Shown here: piece by piece, positions 50,869-60,101 of the stretch | How positions within the stretch are numbered: position 1 is the first letter of the stretch | How the letters are laid out: each line of letters begins with the position of its first letter | The notes under the pieces: model-generated | The model's input: only the letters and a program-made list of their open reading frames with translations | Told to the model about the DNA's origin: nothing | Database searches by the model: none | DNA from: Gemmatimonadota bacterium | Lineage (GTDB): Bacteria; Latescibacterota; UBA2968; UBA8231 | Assembly (NCBI GenBank): GCA_009840005.1 | Contig: VXOR01000076.1 | Span: 1 to 64,000, forward strand | DNA length: 64,000 nucleotides | Direction of reading: 5' to 3' | Made by a program: the position numbers and the translations under genes

Positions 50869-51879
50869 ATGACCACCCTGTTCGTCACCGGCGGTGCCGG
50901 CTTCATCGGCTCCAATTTCATTCGCTACTGGCTATCAACCTACCCCGACGACCGCATCGTCAACTACGACCTGCTCACCTACGCCGGCAACTTAGCCAGC
51001 CTGCAGGACGTGGAAGAAAATTACGGCGACCGCTACACCTTTGTCCGCGGCGATATTCAGAATGCCGATCTGACCCACCATCTTTTCAAAGTCCACCAAC
51101 CAGACTACGTGGTCAACTTTGCCGCGGAATCGCACAACAGCTTGGCCATTGTCAATCCTTCGGCCTTTTTCCAGACCAATGTCGTGGGTACGCAAAAGCT
51201 GTTGCAGGCCGCAGCCGATGCCCAAGTGCCGCGCTTCCATCACATTTCTACCTGCGAAGTGTACGGCGATCTGGCCCTTGACTCGGACGAGTCCTTCAGT
51301 GAGGAATCGCCTTACCGGCCGCGCACCCCGTACAATGCGGCCAAGGCTGCCGCCGATCTGGCTGTGCGCGCTTATGGCCACACCTTTGGCCTGCCCGTGA
51401 CGCTGTCGAACTGCGCCAACAATTTCGGCCCCTATCAATTCCCGGAGAAAGTCATCCCCTTCTTTGTCGTCCGCCTGCTCACCGGCCAGAAGATGCCGCT
51501 GTACAAATCCAGCCAGAATCGCCGCGAGTGGCTCCACGTCGACGACCACTGCCGGGCCATCGACTTAGTGCTGAAAAAGGGCGAGATCGGCGAGACGTAC
51601 AACGTTGGCAGCGGCATTGAAAAAGACGTTGAAACCATCGCCGACCTGATCCTCGACGCCTTGGGGATGGACGCCGCGCACAAAACCTACGTCGATGATC
51701 GGCCTGGCCACGACCGCCGCTATTTACTTGATTCGACCAAAATCCGCACCCAGCTAGGTTGGGAACCGCAAGTCCATTTTGCCCAGAGCTTCCGCGATAC
51801 GGTCCACTGGTACCGCGACAACGAAGCTTGGTGGCGTCCTCTGCTGAAGAGAATCCAAGTCCGTGAAGACGGCTGGTAG
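50869..51879 (+). CDS. rfbB: dTDP-glucose 4,6-dehydratase-like protein
   Basis: 336 residues. Extended SDR: nucleotide site TGGAGFIGSNF, then LLTYAGNLASLQDVE, VNFAAESHNS, the YNAAKAAA catalytic tyrosine-lysine pair, ANNFGPYQFPEKVIPFF and NRREWLHVDDHC. These are the marks of RmlB, which converts dTDP-glucose to the 4-keto-6-deoxy sugar for surface glycans. The active-site S-T-D-E-V-Y-G of E. coli RmlB reads S-T-C-E-V-Y-G here; I recall this in a subfamily. No other rml genes are in the window. Confidence 0.85.
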   Translation: MTTLFVTGGAGFIGSNFIRYWLSTYPDDRIVNYDLLTYAGNLASLQDVEENYGDRYTFVRGDIQNADLTHHLFKVHQPDYVVNFAAESHNSLAIVNPSAFFQTNVVGTQKLLQAAADAQVPRFHHISTCEVYGDLALDSDESFSEESPYRPRTPYNAAKAAADLAVRAYGHTFGLPVTLSNCANNFGPYQFPEKVIPFFVVRLLTGQKMPLYKSSQNRREWLHVDDHCRAIDLVLKKGEIGETYNVGSGIEKDVETIADLILDALGMDAAHKTYVDDRPGHDRRYLLDSTKIRTQLGWEPQVHFAQSFRDTVHWYRDNEAWWRPLLKRIQVREDGW

Positions 51880-51897
51880 GGGCTTTCTCTGAATTAC

Positions 51898-51990
51898 TGA
51901 CGCTACGCACGAGCACCTAGGTATGGGATGCTTCGCTCCGCTCAGCATGACAGGGGCTAGCATACAGGCAGGACGATACGTAACATCAGT
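51898..51990. repeat. Palindromic intergenic repeat, copy 6 (half)
   Basis: CTGACGCTACGCACGAGCAC, TAGGTATGGGATGCTTCG and CTCAGCATGACAGGGG match the left half of copy 4. Eight nucleotides of the arm are absent and there is no complete right arm. Confidence 0.7.
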
Positions 51991-52017
51991 GAATTAGTGA
52001 ACCATAAACGAGGCAGT

Positions 52018-54000
52018 ATGAATACTGATTCCTTTGCAGAAATCGTCGGCGAGACCGATGATGAAATCTATCAAGTCCGCACCCGTGCGCCCGGCCCCAG
52101 CGGCAAGCTGCCGCTGACCATAGAGCAGGTCGTAGAAGCGCCGAGCGGCCACATCTTTGGCTACAGCCAGAACGCGGGAATGGGCTGGAACCCCGACGAA
52201 CTGGGCCGGGGAGAGTTCCTCATCGTCAGCACGCAGGGCGGCATCCGCGCCCCGGACGGACGGCCAATCGCGCTGGGTTACCACACCGGCCATTGGGAAA
52301 TCGGCCTGCTGATGGAGGCCGCGGCCGAGGAGATCCACCGCCGGGGCGGCATTCCCTTTGCCGCCTATTGCTCAGACCCGTGCGATGGCCGCACGCAGGG
52401 TACGACGGGCATGTTCGATAGCTTGCCGTACCGCAACGACGCGGCCATGATCCTGCGTCGCTTGATTCGCTCGTTGCCGACGCGGCGCGGCGTAATGGGT
52501 GTGGGCACCTGCGACAAGGGATTGCCGGCAGTCCTCATTGCCCTAGCGGGTACGCCAGACCTGCCGGTCATTGTCGTGCCCGGTGGAGTGACCCTGCCGC
52601 CGGAAGAAGGCGAGGATGCGGGCAAGATCCAGTCGGCGGGTTCGCGGCTGGCGCAGGGCGAGATGGATATCGACGACTTTCAGGTGCTCGGCTGCCGCGC
52701 CTGTGCCACGCCGGGGGGTGGGTGCCAGTTTTTGGGGACTGCGGCCACGACCCAAGTGGTGGGTGAGGCGATGGGGCTGTCGCTGCCGCATTCGGCGCTG
52801 GCTCCTTCGGGAGAAGCAGTCTGGCACGATATGGCCGTGCGCTCGGCGCGGGCACTGATGGCGCTGGAGGCCGCAGGCATTCGCTCGCAGGAGTTGGTCA
52901 CCGATCAGGCGCTGCACAACGCCATGGTCGCCCACGCGGCTTTTGGCGGTTCGACGAACTTGATCCTGCACGTGCCGGCTATTGCCCATGCGGCTGGGCG
53001 GAAGCGGCCAGAGGTTGAGGATTGGGACCGGATCAACCGCGAGGTGCCGCGCTTGGTGGATGTGCTGCCCAACGGCCCTGAGTTCCACGTTACCGTGCGC
53101 GCCTTTTTAGCCGGTGGGGTGCCGGAGGTCATGTTGCACCTGCGCCGCTTGGGGTTGTTGGAGGAGGGGGTGATGACGGTTACGGGCCGCACGCTGGGCG
53201 AAAATCTCGACTGGTGGGAGGATGCACCGCGCCGTCACCGCTTCCGCGAGGAACTGCGAAAGCTAGACGGGGTGGATCCAGACGATGTGATTATGGACGC
53301 TGATCGCGCCCGCTCTAAGGGGCTGACTAGCACCATTTGTTTCCCGGTCGGCAATATTTCACCCGAGGGCGCGGTCGTCAAAAGCACGGCCATTGACGCT
53401 TCGCTGCTCGACGCGCAAGGGATCTATCGGCACACGGGGCCGGCGAAGATTTTTACCACCGAACGCGACACCATTGCCGCGATCAAGGCTGGCGAGATCG
53501 AGCCGGGCGATGTGTTGGTGATGATTAGCTGCGGGCCGATGGGCACGGGAATGGAGGAAGTGGCACAAGTTACGATCGCGCTCAAGTACACGGATATTGG
53601 CAAGCGCGTGGCCCTGCTTACGGATGCGCGGTTTTCGGGGTTTTCCTCCGGCCCTTGCATTGGGCACATCGGCCCAGAGGCCTTGGCTGGCGGGCCAATC
53701 GGCAAGCTGCGGGACGGCGACTTGATCGCCATTGAAATCGACTGCCACAACCTGCGCGGACGCATCGATTTGGTCGGCTGCGCAGGCGAGGAGTTTGGCG
53801 CAGAGGAAGGCCAGCGGGTGCTGGCCGAGCGCACCTTGCGCCCCGACCTTGCGCCCGAAGCAGAACTGCCCGACGACACTAAGTTGTGGGCGGCGCTACA
53901 AAACGTCGGCGGCGGCACTTGGGGCGGTTGCGTCTATGACGTGGATGCGATTGTCGCCACGCTCGAAGCCGGCCGCGAGGCACTAAAGGAGACGTCGTGA
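52018..54000 (+). CDS. IlvD/Edd-family dehydratase (YjhG/YagF-like)
   Basis: 660 residues from ATG 52018, close to the 655 of YjhG/YagF. Cysteines expected to hold the Fe-S cluster: [13 protein letters not shown] (about 120), [11 protein letters not shown] (about 167) and [15 protein letters not shown] (about 232). The C-terminal half has [20 protein letters not shown]. YjhG/YagF act on sugar acids such as D-xylonate. The stop overlaps the following ubiX-like gene (GTGA), so both are made together. Substrate is inferred from family only. Confidence 0.85.
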   Translation: MNTDSFAEIVGETDDEIYQVRTRAPGPSGKLPLTIEQVVEAPSGHIFGYSQNAGMGWNPDELGRGEFLIVSTQGGIRAPDGRPIALGYHTGHWEIGLLMEAAAEEIHRRGGIPFAAYCSDPCDGRTQGTTGMFDSLPYRNDAAMILRRLIRSLPTRRGVMGVGTCDKGLPAVLIALAGTPDLPVIVVPGGVTLPPEEGEDAGKIQSAGSRLAQGEMDIDDFQVLGCRACATPGGGCQFLGTAATTQVVGEAMGLSLPHSALAPSGEAVWHDMAVRSARALMALEAAGIRSQELVTDQALHNAMVAHAAFGGSTNLILHVPAIAHAAGRKRPEVEDWDRINREVPRLVDVLPNGPEFHVTVRAFLAGGVPEVMLHLRRLGLLEEGVMTVTGRTLGENLDWWEDAPRRHRFREELRKLDGVDPDDVIMDADRARSKGLTSTICFPVGNISPEGAVVKSTAIDASLLDAQGIYRHTGPAKIFTTERDTIAAIKAGEIEPGDVLVMISCGPMGTGMEEVAQVTIALKYTDIGKRVALLTDARFSGFSSGPCIGHIGPEALAGGPIGKLRDGDLIAIEIDCHNLRGRIDLVGCAGEEFGAEEGQRVLAERTLRPDLAPEAELPDDTKLWAALQNVGGGTWGGCVYDVDAIVATLEAGREALKETS

Positions 54001-54617
54001 GCGGCAAGCAGATCGTCGTCGGCATCACCGGGGCCAGTGGTGCGCTCTACGCGGGCCGCCTGCTGTGCGCCTTGCTGATCGGCGGGCACCAAGTGCATCT
54101 GGTGCTGTCCAAATACGGGCGCTACCTGCTCGTCGAAGAGTTGGGTTTCCGTCCCGACAAGGAGAGCTTGCGCGCGTTTATAACGCGGTGCTACGGGGAA
54201 GAGACCCAAGCTGGTGAACTGCACGAGTACAATGCCAGCGACCTAGCGGCTTCCATCGCCAGTGGTTCGGTGGCCATCGACGGCATGGTGGTGGTGCCTT
54301 GTTCGGTTAAGACGCTGTCGGGCATTGCTCGCGGGGCGTCTGCGAGCCTGATTGAGCGAGCGGCCGATGTCAGTCTCAAGGAACGGCGGCCGCTGGTGCT
54401 GGTGGTGCGCGAGACCCCGCTCAACCTGATTCAGTTGCGCAACATGACGGCAGCGGCCGAGGCCGGGGCAGTCATTCTGCCGGCCATGCCAGCCTTTTAT
54501 CAAAAGCCGCAGACTTTTGACGATTTGGGCGATTTTATTGCCGGCCGCATCTGCAACGTGCTGCGGATTGAACATCAACTCTTCCCGCCTTGGCAGGGGC
54601 CGGAAGGGAAAAAGTAA
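53997..54617 (+). CDS. ubiX: UbiX-family flavin prenyltransferase
   Basis: 206 residues from GTG 53997, overlapping the dehydratase stop. N-terminal [15 protein letters not shown] (flavin-binding), [28 protein letters not shown], and [20 protein letters not shown] plus ILPAMPAFY are the UbiX signature. It makes prenylated FMN, the cofactor of UbiD-type decarboxylases. No ubiD is present in the window; the coupling with a sugar-acid dehydratase is unusual. Confidence 0.9.
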   Translation: MSGKQIVVGITGASGALYAGRLLCALLIGGHQVHLVLSKYGRYLLVEELGFRPDKESLRAFITRCYGEETQAGELHEYNASDLAASIASGSVAIDGMVVVPCSVKTLSGIARGASASLIERAADVSLKERRPLVLVVRETPLNLIQLRNMTAAAEAGAVILPAMPAFYQKPQTFDDLGDFIAGRICNVLRIEHQLFPPWQGPEGKK

Positions 54618-54619
54618 CC

Positions 54620-56083
54620 CTATATCAGCGACGCTAGCTGGGCGCGGAACAACGCGCGCGGCAGCATGCCTTCGATTAGGCGGCCTTCCTCTCTAGCGAT
54701 GGCTCGACAGATGGTCCACGGCCCAAAGCGGCAGAAAATTTCGCCTTTGAGGCCCGTGGACGAGTCGCAGTAGATCGGACGTCCCTCAAACAAGTCCTGT
54801 AGTTGCGACCAGTTCAATTCGACGCTGGGCCCCTGCATGAGATGCCCCCACAGGGCGACGGTTTGCTGGGACAGGTAGTGGTATCCTTTGTGGGGGCGGG
54901 CCACCTTCATGCCGCCGCGGACGAAGTAGGGCAGATGCTCTTGGATGGCTGGACCGAGCGCCGGTTGTCGGCACAAGTGGCGATTGCTGAGAGTAAATAT
55001 TTGGTCCGAGGGACAGGGCAGGGTTCCGCTCCATCGGTCTTCGATGGCGCGTCGGGACTCGGCAGCGGCGGGCTCGGTCGTCGATGCAGCCCAATCAGGG
55101 GCGTCTTCGAGGCTTGGCGTTGGCGCGCGTTTGGCAAGGCGTGCGACGAAAGCGCCTTCGGTGTCGTGGTGGTGGGGCCAGATGCGGACGCAGCGGGCGA
55201 ACTCGGCTGGGAATTGGGCGGCCAGCGCATCCGGCAGCGGCGGTCCTGCGAACTCTGCGATGGGGAGGATCGCGACGTCTTCCTTATAGCGGCGCAACAG
55301 CCCGAGCAGCACTTCTTCGTTTTCCTCCAGCGAGAGCGAGCACGTCGAATACACCAAGGTGCCGCCGGGGCGCAGCATCTGGTAGGCGGCGCGCAAGAGG
55401 CCCTTTTGTTGCTGCGCGAGGCGCTGGGCGTCTTGCGGCGACCAGTAGGCGAGCATGTTCTGGTCTTTGCGCACGATGCCATCGCCCGAGCACGGTGCAT
55501 CGACGAGGATGCGGTCGAAAAAGTTGGGGAAGTAGCGCGTCAGCATGGTCCCTATGGCTTGGGTCAAGACGCAATTGGCCACTCCGCAGCGCTCCAAGTT
55601 GCCCACGAGGGCGGGCATACGCTTGCGCTGGGGTTCATTGGCTAGCAGTAAGCCGCTGTTTTGCATGCGCGCGGCAATCTGGGTGGACTTGCCGCCTGGG
55701 GCGGCGCACAGGTCGAGGACGCGCTCGCCGGGCTGAGGGGCCAAGACTTCGATGGCCAGCATGGGGGCCTTGGCTTGGACGTAATACGCGCCCATGGCGT
55801 GTTCAATGGTCTGGCCGAGGCTGGTGTCGCTTTCCGGCAGGGTGAAGCCCTCGCTGCACCAAGGCACGCTTTGGCCGTGCTGGTCTAGGTAGGGCCGGAC
55901 GTGTTGCGCTTGCGCTTGTAGCGCGTTCAAGCGCAGCGAAGCTGGGGGAGGCGTGCGCGAGCACTGATAAAAGGCCGTGCGCTCTTGGTCGTTGGGTAGC
56001 AGGCGGCCGAGGTACTGGAGCAGGGCCTGTAATTTATCCGGGTCGTACGCTTTGCGTGCAGGTGAGGTTGTCTGTTTATTCAT
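54620..56083 (-). CDS. RsmB/RsmF-like rRNA cytosine-C5 methyltransferase
   Basis: 487 residues. SAM-binding motif VLDLCAAPGGKSTQIAARM, catalytic motif DRILVDAPCSGDGIVRKD and YSTCSLSLEENEEV with the second cysteine are those of NOL1/NOP2/Sun methyltransferases. Length and the C-terminal extension (FVRGGMKVARPHKGYHYLSQ... WSQLQDLFEGRPI) match RsmF-type enzymes that modify 16S rRNA. Convergent with ubiX; stop codons lie 2 nt apart. Confidence 0.88.
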   Translation of the reverse strand: MNKQTTSPARKAYDPDKLQALLQYLGRLLPNDQERTAFYQCSRTPPPASLRLNALQAQAQHVRPYLDQHGQSVPWCSEGFTLPESDTSLGQTIEHAMGAYYVQAKAPMLAIEVLAPQPGERVLDLCAAPGGKSTQIAARMQNSGLLLANEPQRKRMPALVGNLERCGVANCVLTQAIGTMLTRYFPNFFDRILVDAPCSGDGIVRKDQNMLAYWSPQDAQRLAQQQKGLLRAAYQMLRPGGTLVYSTCSLSLEENEEVLLGLLRRYKEDVAILPIAEFAGPPLPDALAAQFPAEFARCVRIWPHHHDTEGAFVARLAKRAPTPSLEDAPDWAASTTEPAAAESRRAIEDRWSGTLPCPSDQIFTLSNRHLCRQPALGPAIQEHLPYFVRGGMKVARPHKGYHYLSQQTVALWGHLMQGPSVELNWSQLQDLFEGRPIYCDSSTGLKGEIFCRFGPWTICRAIAREEGRLIEGMLPRALFRAQLASLI

Positions 56084-56104
56084 CGGGCAGCTTTCAGAAA
56101 TTAG

Positions 56105-56181
56105 GAATTAAAAATTAGGAATTAAAAATTGGGGACGGGAATTCCTAATTCCTAATTCCTAATTCCTAATTCCTAATTCCT
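56105..56181. repeat. AATTCCT heptanucleotide array with inverted arm
   Basis: Six exact copies of AATTCCT (56140-56181) are preceded by AGGAATT units in the opposite sense, so the region can fold into an AT-rich hairpin. It lies between the divergent methyltransferase and LpxH-like genes and may contain their promoters. Confidence 0.8.
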
Positions 56182-56210
56182 AAAGAATATAAACCCATAC
56201 AGCAAAGGGC

Positions 56211-56897
56211 ATGGGCGTCACACGCTGCTTTGTCGTCAGCGATCTGCATCTCGGATCGGCTTACTTTTATCATCGCCATTTTTTGTTTTGGCTGGATACC
56301 TTGCCTCAAGGGGTGCCGCTCGTGCTCAACGGCGACGTCATAGATAGGCCGGGCCAAGCCCTGCCCGCTGCCCATCAGGCCGTGCTGGAGCGCCTCGTGC
56401 GCGAGTCGCAATCCCGGCCCGTAATTTGGGTGTACGGCAATCGCGACGCCGAGTTAAAGCTGGCTGATTCGGGGCAAATTCGCTTTGTCGATAGCTGGCG
56501 GCTCGACCGGCGGCTGCTCGTAATTCACGGCCATCGGCTCGATCGGCTAATGCCCCGGCACGCGGCGTTCAAGTGGGCCTTCCGCCGCTTGCACCGCTGC
56601 CGCATCTGGCTCGGTGGGCGCGATGCCCATGTGGCCGAATACGCCAAGAAGTGGCCTTTGCTCTACCGGGTGCTCAACGAACACGTGGCGCACAACGCCT
56701 TGCGCGTGGCGCAGCAGGAGGGGGTTGAAGCGGTGGTCTGCGGGCACACGCACGCGGCCATGGCAATTGAGCGGCAGGGCCAGTGCTACTTCAACACCGG
56801 TGCTTGGACCGAAAAACCCCTCCACTTTCTCGAAGTGGCCCCGGACCGCATGGCCCTGCATACATACGAGGACGACTGCGACTGCGACTGTGATTAA
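56211..56897 (+). CDS. LpxH-like metallophosphoesterase
   Basis: 228 residues. Motifs in order: VVSDLHLGSAY, VLNGDVIDR, VYGNRDAEL, VIHGHRLDR and VVCGHTHAAM. The layout resembles UDP-2,3-diacylglucosamine hydrolase (lipid A synthesis), with N-G-D in place of G-D-F/L and G-N-R-D as in LpxH. A C-terminal tail of alternating D-C (YEDDCDCDCD) comes from a GACTGC micro-repeat. Two nt separate it from the M23-like gene. Confidence 0.75.
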   Translation: MGVTRCFVVSDLHLGSAYFYHRHFLFWLDTLPQGVPLVLNGDVIDRPGQALPAAHQAVLERLVRESQSRPVIWVYGNRDAELKLADSGQIRFVDSWRLDRRLLVIHGHRLDRLMPRHAAFKWAFRRLHRCRIWLGGRDAHVAEYAKKWPLLYRVLNEHVAHNALRVAQQEGVEAVVCGHTHAAMAIERQGQCYFNTGAWTEKPLHFLEVAPDRMALHTYEDDCDCDCD

Positions 56898-56898
56898 T

Positions 56899-59094
56899 AT
56901 GATTAATGTGATTAAATGGATGGTCTTATTGGTGGCGGCCCTGCCGGCCAGCGCGGAAGAAGGGGGCCTCGTCTGGCCACTGCGCCTTGCACCGGCCCTG
57001 ACTTCCACCTTCGGCGAATCGCGTTCCCGCGCCTTCCACGCCGGTATAGATCTCAAGACTTGGGGCGAGACCGGCCACCCCGTCCAGGCCCTAGCCGATG
57101 GCTATATCTGGCGCGTGCGCACCTCGCCTTGGGGCTATGGCCGGGCTCTGTACCAGAAATTGGCCGATGGCCGCACGGTAGTATATGCCCATCTAGAGGA
57201 CTTTGCCGCGCCGATGGACGAACTCGTGCAGCAAGCACAGCAGCAGCGCGGACGCTATAGCGTGGATTTGTATTTTAAGGAGGGGGAAATTCCAGTGCTC
57301 GGCGGTTCGGTTATCGCTTGGAGCGGCGAGAGCGGGGCTGGTCCTCCCCATTTGCACCTAGAACTGCGCGACGCAAATAATGTGGCGATCAATCCCCTCT
57401 TGCACGGGTTCGCCATCGCCGATACGATCGCGCCGACCTTGCAGCGCGTGGCTATCACGCCGCATGGCCGCAATGCCCAAGTCGAGGGAGGGCGCGACCC
57501 CTATGTGCTGAATTTGCGCTGGCAGCCGAGCCGGGGGGAGTTCATTGGAGTGCGGCCCGTGCAGGTGCTCGGCCCGGTGAGCATTAGCGCGTTGATGTAC
57601 GATCGCGCCGACGCGGCCCCCAACAAGCTCGCTCCTTATCGCGCATCTTTGCACATCGACGGCGAGCCGGTTTTTGCCGCGAGCTACGAGCAGGTCAGAT
57701 ACGGCGATATGCACCAGATGTATTTGGACCGGCCACTAACTGCTTTTAAGGGCGGGGTGGGCCGCTTTTACAACTTGTGCCGTTTGCCGGGCAATCGCCT
57801 CGAATTCTACGAGGGACCTAGCGATGGCATCCTAAACTTGGCCAGGGGGCGGCATGAAGCAGTCCTCGTCGTTGCGGATATCAACGGCAACGAGAGTCGG
57901 GTGCGCTTTGGGTTGGTGGTTGCTGAACCGCCGGCCATTGCCGGGGCGCGGATCGTGGCGAAAGCGGGCGGGACCTTTATTGAGGCGCGGATGACTGATG
58001 CAGACAACCGGCTCGTGGAAGTAGAATTGGCCAGTTCTCGCGATGGCGAAAACTGGCGGCGCGTAGATCGGCGGCAGAGCCGTCCCGGCCCGCTCAAGTG
58101 GCAGATCCACCGCAACGCTTCCTATTGGCGGATCCAGGCGCGGGATCCGGCGGGTGCCGCAGCCTTTGCCGTTTGTCGCCTGCCCGACGACGGGGCCGTT
58201 GCGCCGACCTTTGCCCTAGAGCGCCGTCCTCACGCGGATTTCGTCGAACTCGTGATGCGCTATGAACAAGTGCCTAGCGCTGCGCCTTTGGTCCGCGTTG
58301 ATACCGTTAATGTCAGCCCTCGCCAGACCGGCTTGCGCGAGTTCCGAGTCGTAGTGCCGCTCGATGCGAACGACCCGGCAACAGGGTCGGTTTTGCTGCG
58401 GACGTCAAAGGGAGCCGTGCAAAAGGTCGTCCTCGATCGGCAATTCTTGAAGCCGGGTGCCCCCGCCAAGCTGACTTATGCCAACGGCGCGGTCGAATTG
58501 GGCTTTGCCGCGGCGAGCGCGTACGCGCCGTTTTTCCCGCAAGTCGTGGCTTTTGAGCCGCGCGTATCCGCTGCGCTAGTGGCGGCTGGTCCGGCTTTTG
58601 CCTTGGGACCTGATGTTAGCTTTGACCGCAAAGTCGAGTTGCGGTTGCGCTACGACCGGGAAACGATGCCGCCGGAGAAGCTAGGCATCTACCGAGAGGT
58701 CGCTGCTGAAAAGTGGTCGCTGGTGAGCAATGAATGGGACGCTGCGGCTCGGCAGGTGGTGGCGCGGGTGCGCCGCTTTGGCCGCTATGCGCTGCTGGCC
58801 GATTTGGAACCCCCTGAGATCAGCAGTTTGCAGCCCGCTGAAGGAGCCGTCGTTGGCTCGCGCCCGGAAATTCGCGGCGCGGTGCGCGACCAAGGCGCGG
58901 GCATTGGGCGGGAAACAGACATTGAATTCGCACTCGACGGACGCCCGCTAATCGCCGAATACGACCCAGAAGCCGGGCGCGTGTATGGGCATTTGCTGGA
59001 AGACTTGTCGCCGGGTGCGCACCGCCTAGTGCTGAGGGTGCGGGATATGAGCGGCAACCAAGCTGAGATGTACTCGGAATTTACCGTGCGCTAG
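56899..59094 (+). CDS. M23-like (LytM) peptidase with C-terminal Ig-like domains
   Basis: 731 residues from ATG 56899, start of signal peptide INVIKWMVLLVAALPASA. Residues about 25-170 hold a LytM fold: RAFHAGIDLKTWGETGHPVQ (metal ligands H and D), YGRALYQKLADGRTVVYAHL, and GAGPPHLHLELRD (H-x-H). The rest is beta-sandwich (LVVADINGNESRVRFGLVVA; EISSLQPAEGAVVGSRPEIR; GAHRLVLRVRDMSGNQAEMY), ending with a cadherin-like or Ig-like module. Expected to act on peptidoglycan cross-links in the periplasm. Follows LpxH-like directly. Confidence 0.83.
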   Translation: MINVIKWMVLLVAALPASAEEGGLVWPLRLAPALTSTFGESRSRAFHAGIDLKTWGETGHPVQALADGYIWRVRTSPWGYGRALYQKLADGRTVVYAHLEDFAAPMDELVQQAQQQRGRYSVDLYFKEGEIPVLGGSVIAWSGESGAGPPHLHLELRDANNVAINPLLHGFAIADTIAPTLQRVAITPHGRNAQVEGGRDPYVLNLRWQPSRGEFIGVRPVQVLGPVSISALMYDRADAAPNKLAPYRASLHIDGEPVFAASYEQVRYGDMHQMYLDRPLTAFKGGVGRFYNLCRLPGNRLEFYEGPSDGILNLARGRHEAVLVVADINGNESRVRFGLVVAEPPAIAGARIVAKAGGTFIEARMTDADNRLVEVELASSRDGENWRRVDRRQSRPGPLKWQIHRNASYWRIQARDPAGAAAFAVCRLPDDGAVAPTFALERRPHADFVELVMRYEQVPSAAPLVRVDTVNVSPRQTGLREFRVVVPLDANDPATGSVLLRTSKGAVQKVVLDRQFLKPGAPAKLTYANGAVELGFAAASAYAPFFPQVVAFEPRVSAALVAAGPAFALGPDVSFDRKVELRLRYDRETMPPEKLGIYREVAAEKWSLVSNEWDAAARQVVARVRRFGRYALLADLEPPEISSLQPAEGAVVGSRPEIRGAVRDQGAGIGRETDIEFALDGRPLIAEYDPEAGRVYGHLLEDLSPGAHRLVLRVRDMSGNQAEMYSEFTVR

Positions 59095-60101
59095 CGCAGC
59101 GGCACGGGGGCACCGGCTTGGCGTAGCGACGCTTGTGCAGCCTCCAATACGCGCACGACGCGCAGGCCGTCGTGGCCATCGCTGCGGGGTGTTTGGCCGG
59201 TGCGCACGCACTCGACGAAGTGCTGGCACTCCAGCTTGAGCGGCTCGGCCATTTGTAGCCGCGGAATGACGACATCGCCAAAGCGCAGCGCAATGGAGTC
59301 GCCATACGAGTCGTATTGCGGTCGCTCGGCCGATTTGTCGTAGATGCGCACCTTTTCCGCGCTTTCCACATCGTCAAACACCGCCATCTTGCGGCTGCCG
59401 ACCACGGTCAGACGGCGAATGCGGTGCGGGTCGAGCCAAGAGAGTTGCATCTGCGCCATCTTGCCATCGGCAAAGTGCAAATTGGCAAAGACCACGTCTT
59501 CGATGTCGGGTTGTAAATAGCACTCACCGCGGGCACTGACCGCGTCCGGCTCTTGGCCGAGCAGGTACAGGATGACCGAAATGTCGTGTGGTGCCAAGCT
59601 CCACAGGGCGTTTTCGTCGCTGCGGACAATGCCCAAATTGACGCGCTGGGAGTACAAGTAATACAAGTCGCCCAGCGCGCCTTCCAGTACCAAATCATGC
59701 AGCATGTGCACAGCCGGGTGGTACTTCAGCAGGTGCCCGACCATCAGCACCCGATCCCGCTCTGCGGCCAATTCGACTAGGTGGGCCGACGTAGCGGCGT
59801 CGAGGGTCATGGGCTTTTCGACGTACACGTGCTTGCCTCGCTCTAGGGCGCGGCGGGCCAATTCGTAGTGCTCGGCGGCTGGGACGGCCAATACTATGGC
59901 GTCGAGCGCGTCGTCGCCTAGCACTTCGTTGTAGTTGGCGGTGATAGGGACTTCTGGGTACTGGCGCTGGATGGCGCTGCGGATTTCTGTGCTGGCGTCG
60001 CAGACTTGGCGCAGATGTACGTCGGGTAGGTCGTGGAAGACGCGCACTAGGTTTTTGCCCCAATACCCAGCGCCGACGCAGGCGATTTGGATGCGGCTCA
60101 T
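59091..60101 (-). CDS. Gfo/Idh/MocA-family oxidoreductase
   Basis: 336 residues. NAD(P) Rossmann motif ACVGAGYWGKNLVRVF, the HVYVEKPMTL lysine-proline signature, and HLLKYHPAVHMLHDLVLEGA plus SLAPHDISVILYLLG with the catalytic D-H region of sugar dehydrogenases. Similar enzymes oxidise UDP-sugars for surface glycans. It is coupled to the Mrp gene (ATGA), and its stop shares the CTAG with the convergent M23-like stop. Confidence 0.88.
   Translation of the reverse strand: MSRIQIACVGAGYWGKNLVRVFHDLPDVHLRQVCDASTEIRSAIQRQYPEVPITANYNEVLGDDALDAIVLAVPAAEHYELARRALERGKHVYVEKPMTLDAATSAHLVELAAERDRVLMVGHLLKYHPAVHMLHDLVLEGALGDLYYLYSQRVNLGIVRSDENALWSLAPHDISVILYLLGQEPDAVSARGECYLQPDIEDVVFANLHFADGKMAQMQLSWLDPHRIRRLTVVGSRKMAVFDDVESAEKVRIYDKSAERPQYDSYGDSIALRFGDVVIPRLQMAEPLKLECQHFVECVRTGQTPRSDGHDGLRVVRVLEAAQASLRQAGAPVPLR

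Noticed and set aside
50869..51879. Loss of the catalytic aspartate (S-T-C-E-V-Y-G) in the RmlB-like protein as a novelty
   Set aside because: I recall a subfamily annotated as dTDP-glucose 4,6-dehydratase with this cysteine, so it is probably not unique.
54803..55645. 280-residue plus-strand frame opposite the rRNA methyltransferase
   Set aside because: The minus-strand frame contains all catalytic motifs of the methyltransferase; this one has none.
56140..56181. CRISPR-like array
   Set aside because: Units are 7 nt without spacers; a microsatellite.
59091..59094. Convergent genes sharing a CTAG stop as a regulatory feature
   Set aside because: A 4-nt overlap of convergent stops is common and needs no function.
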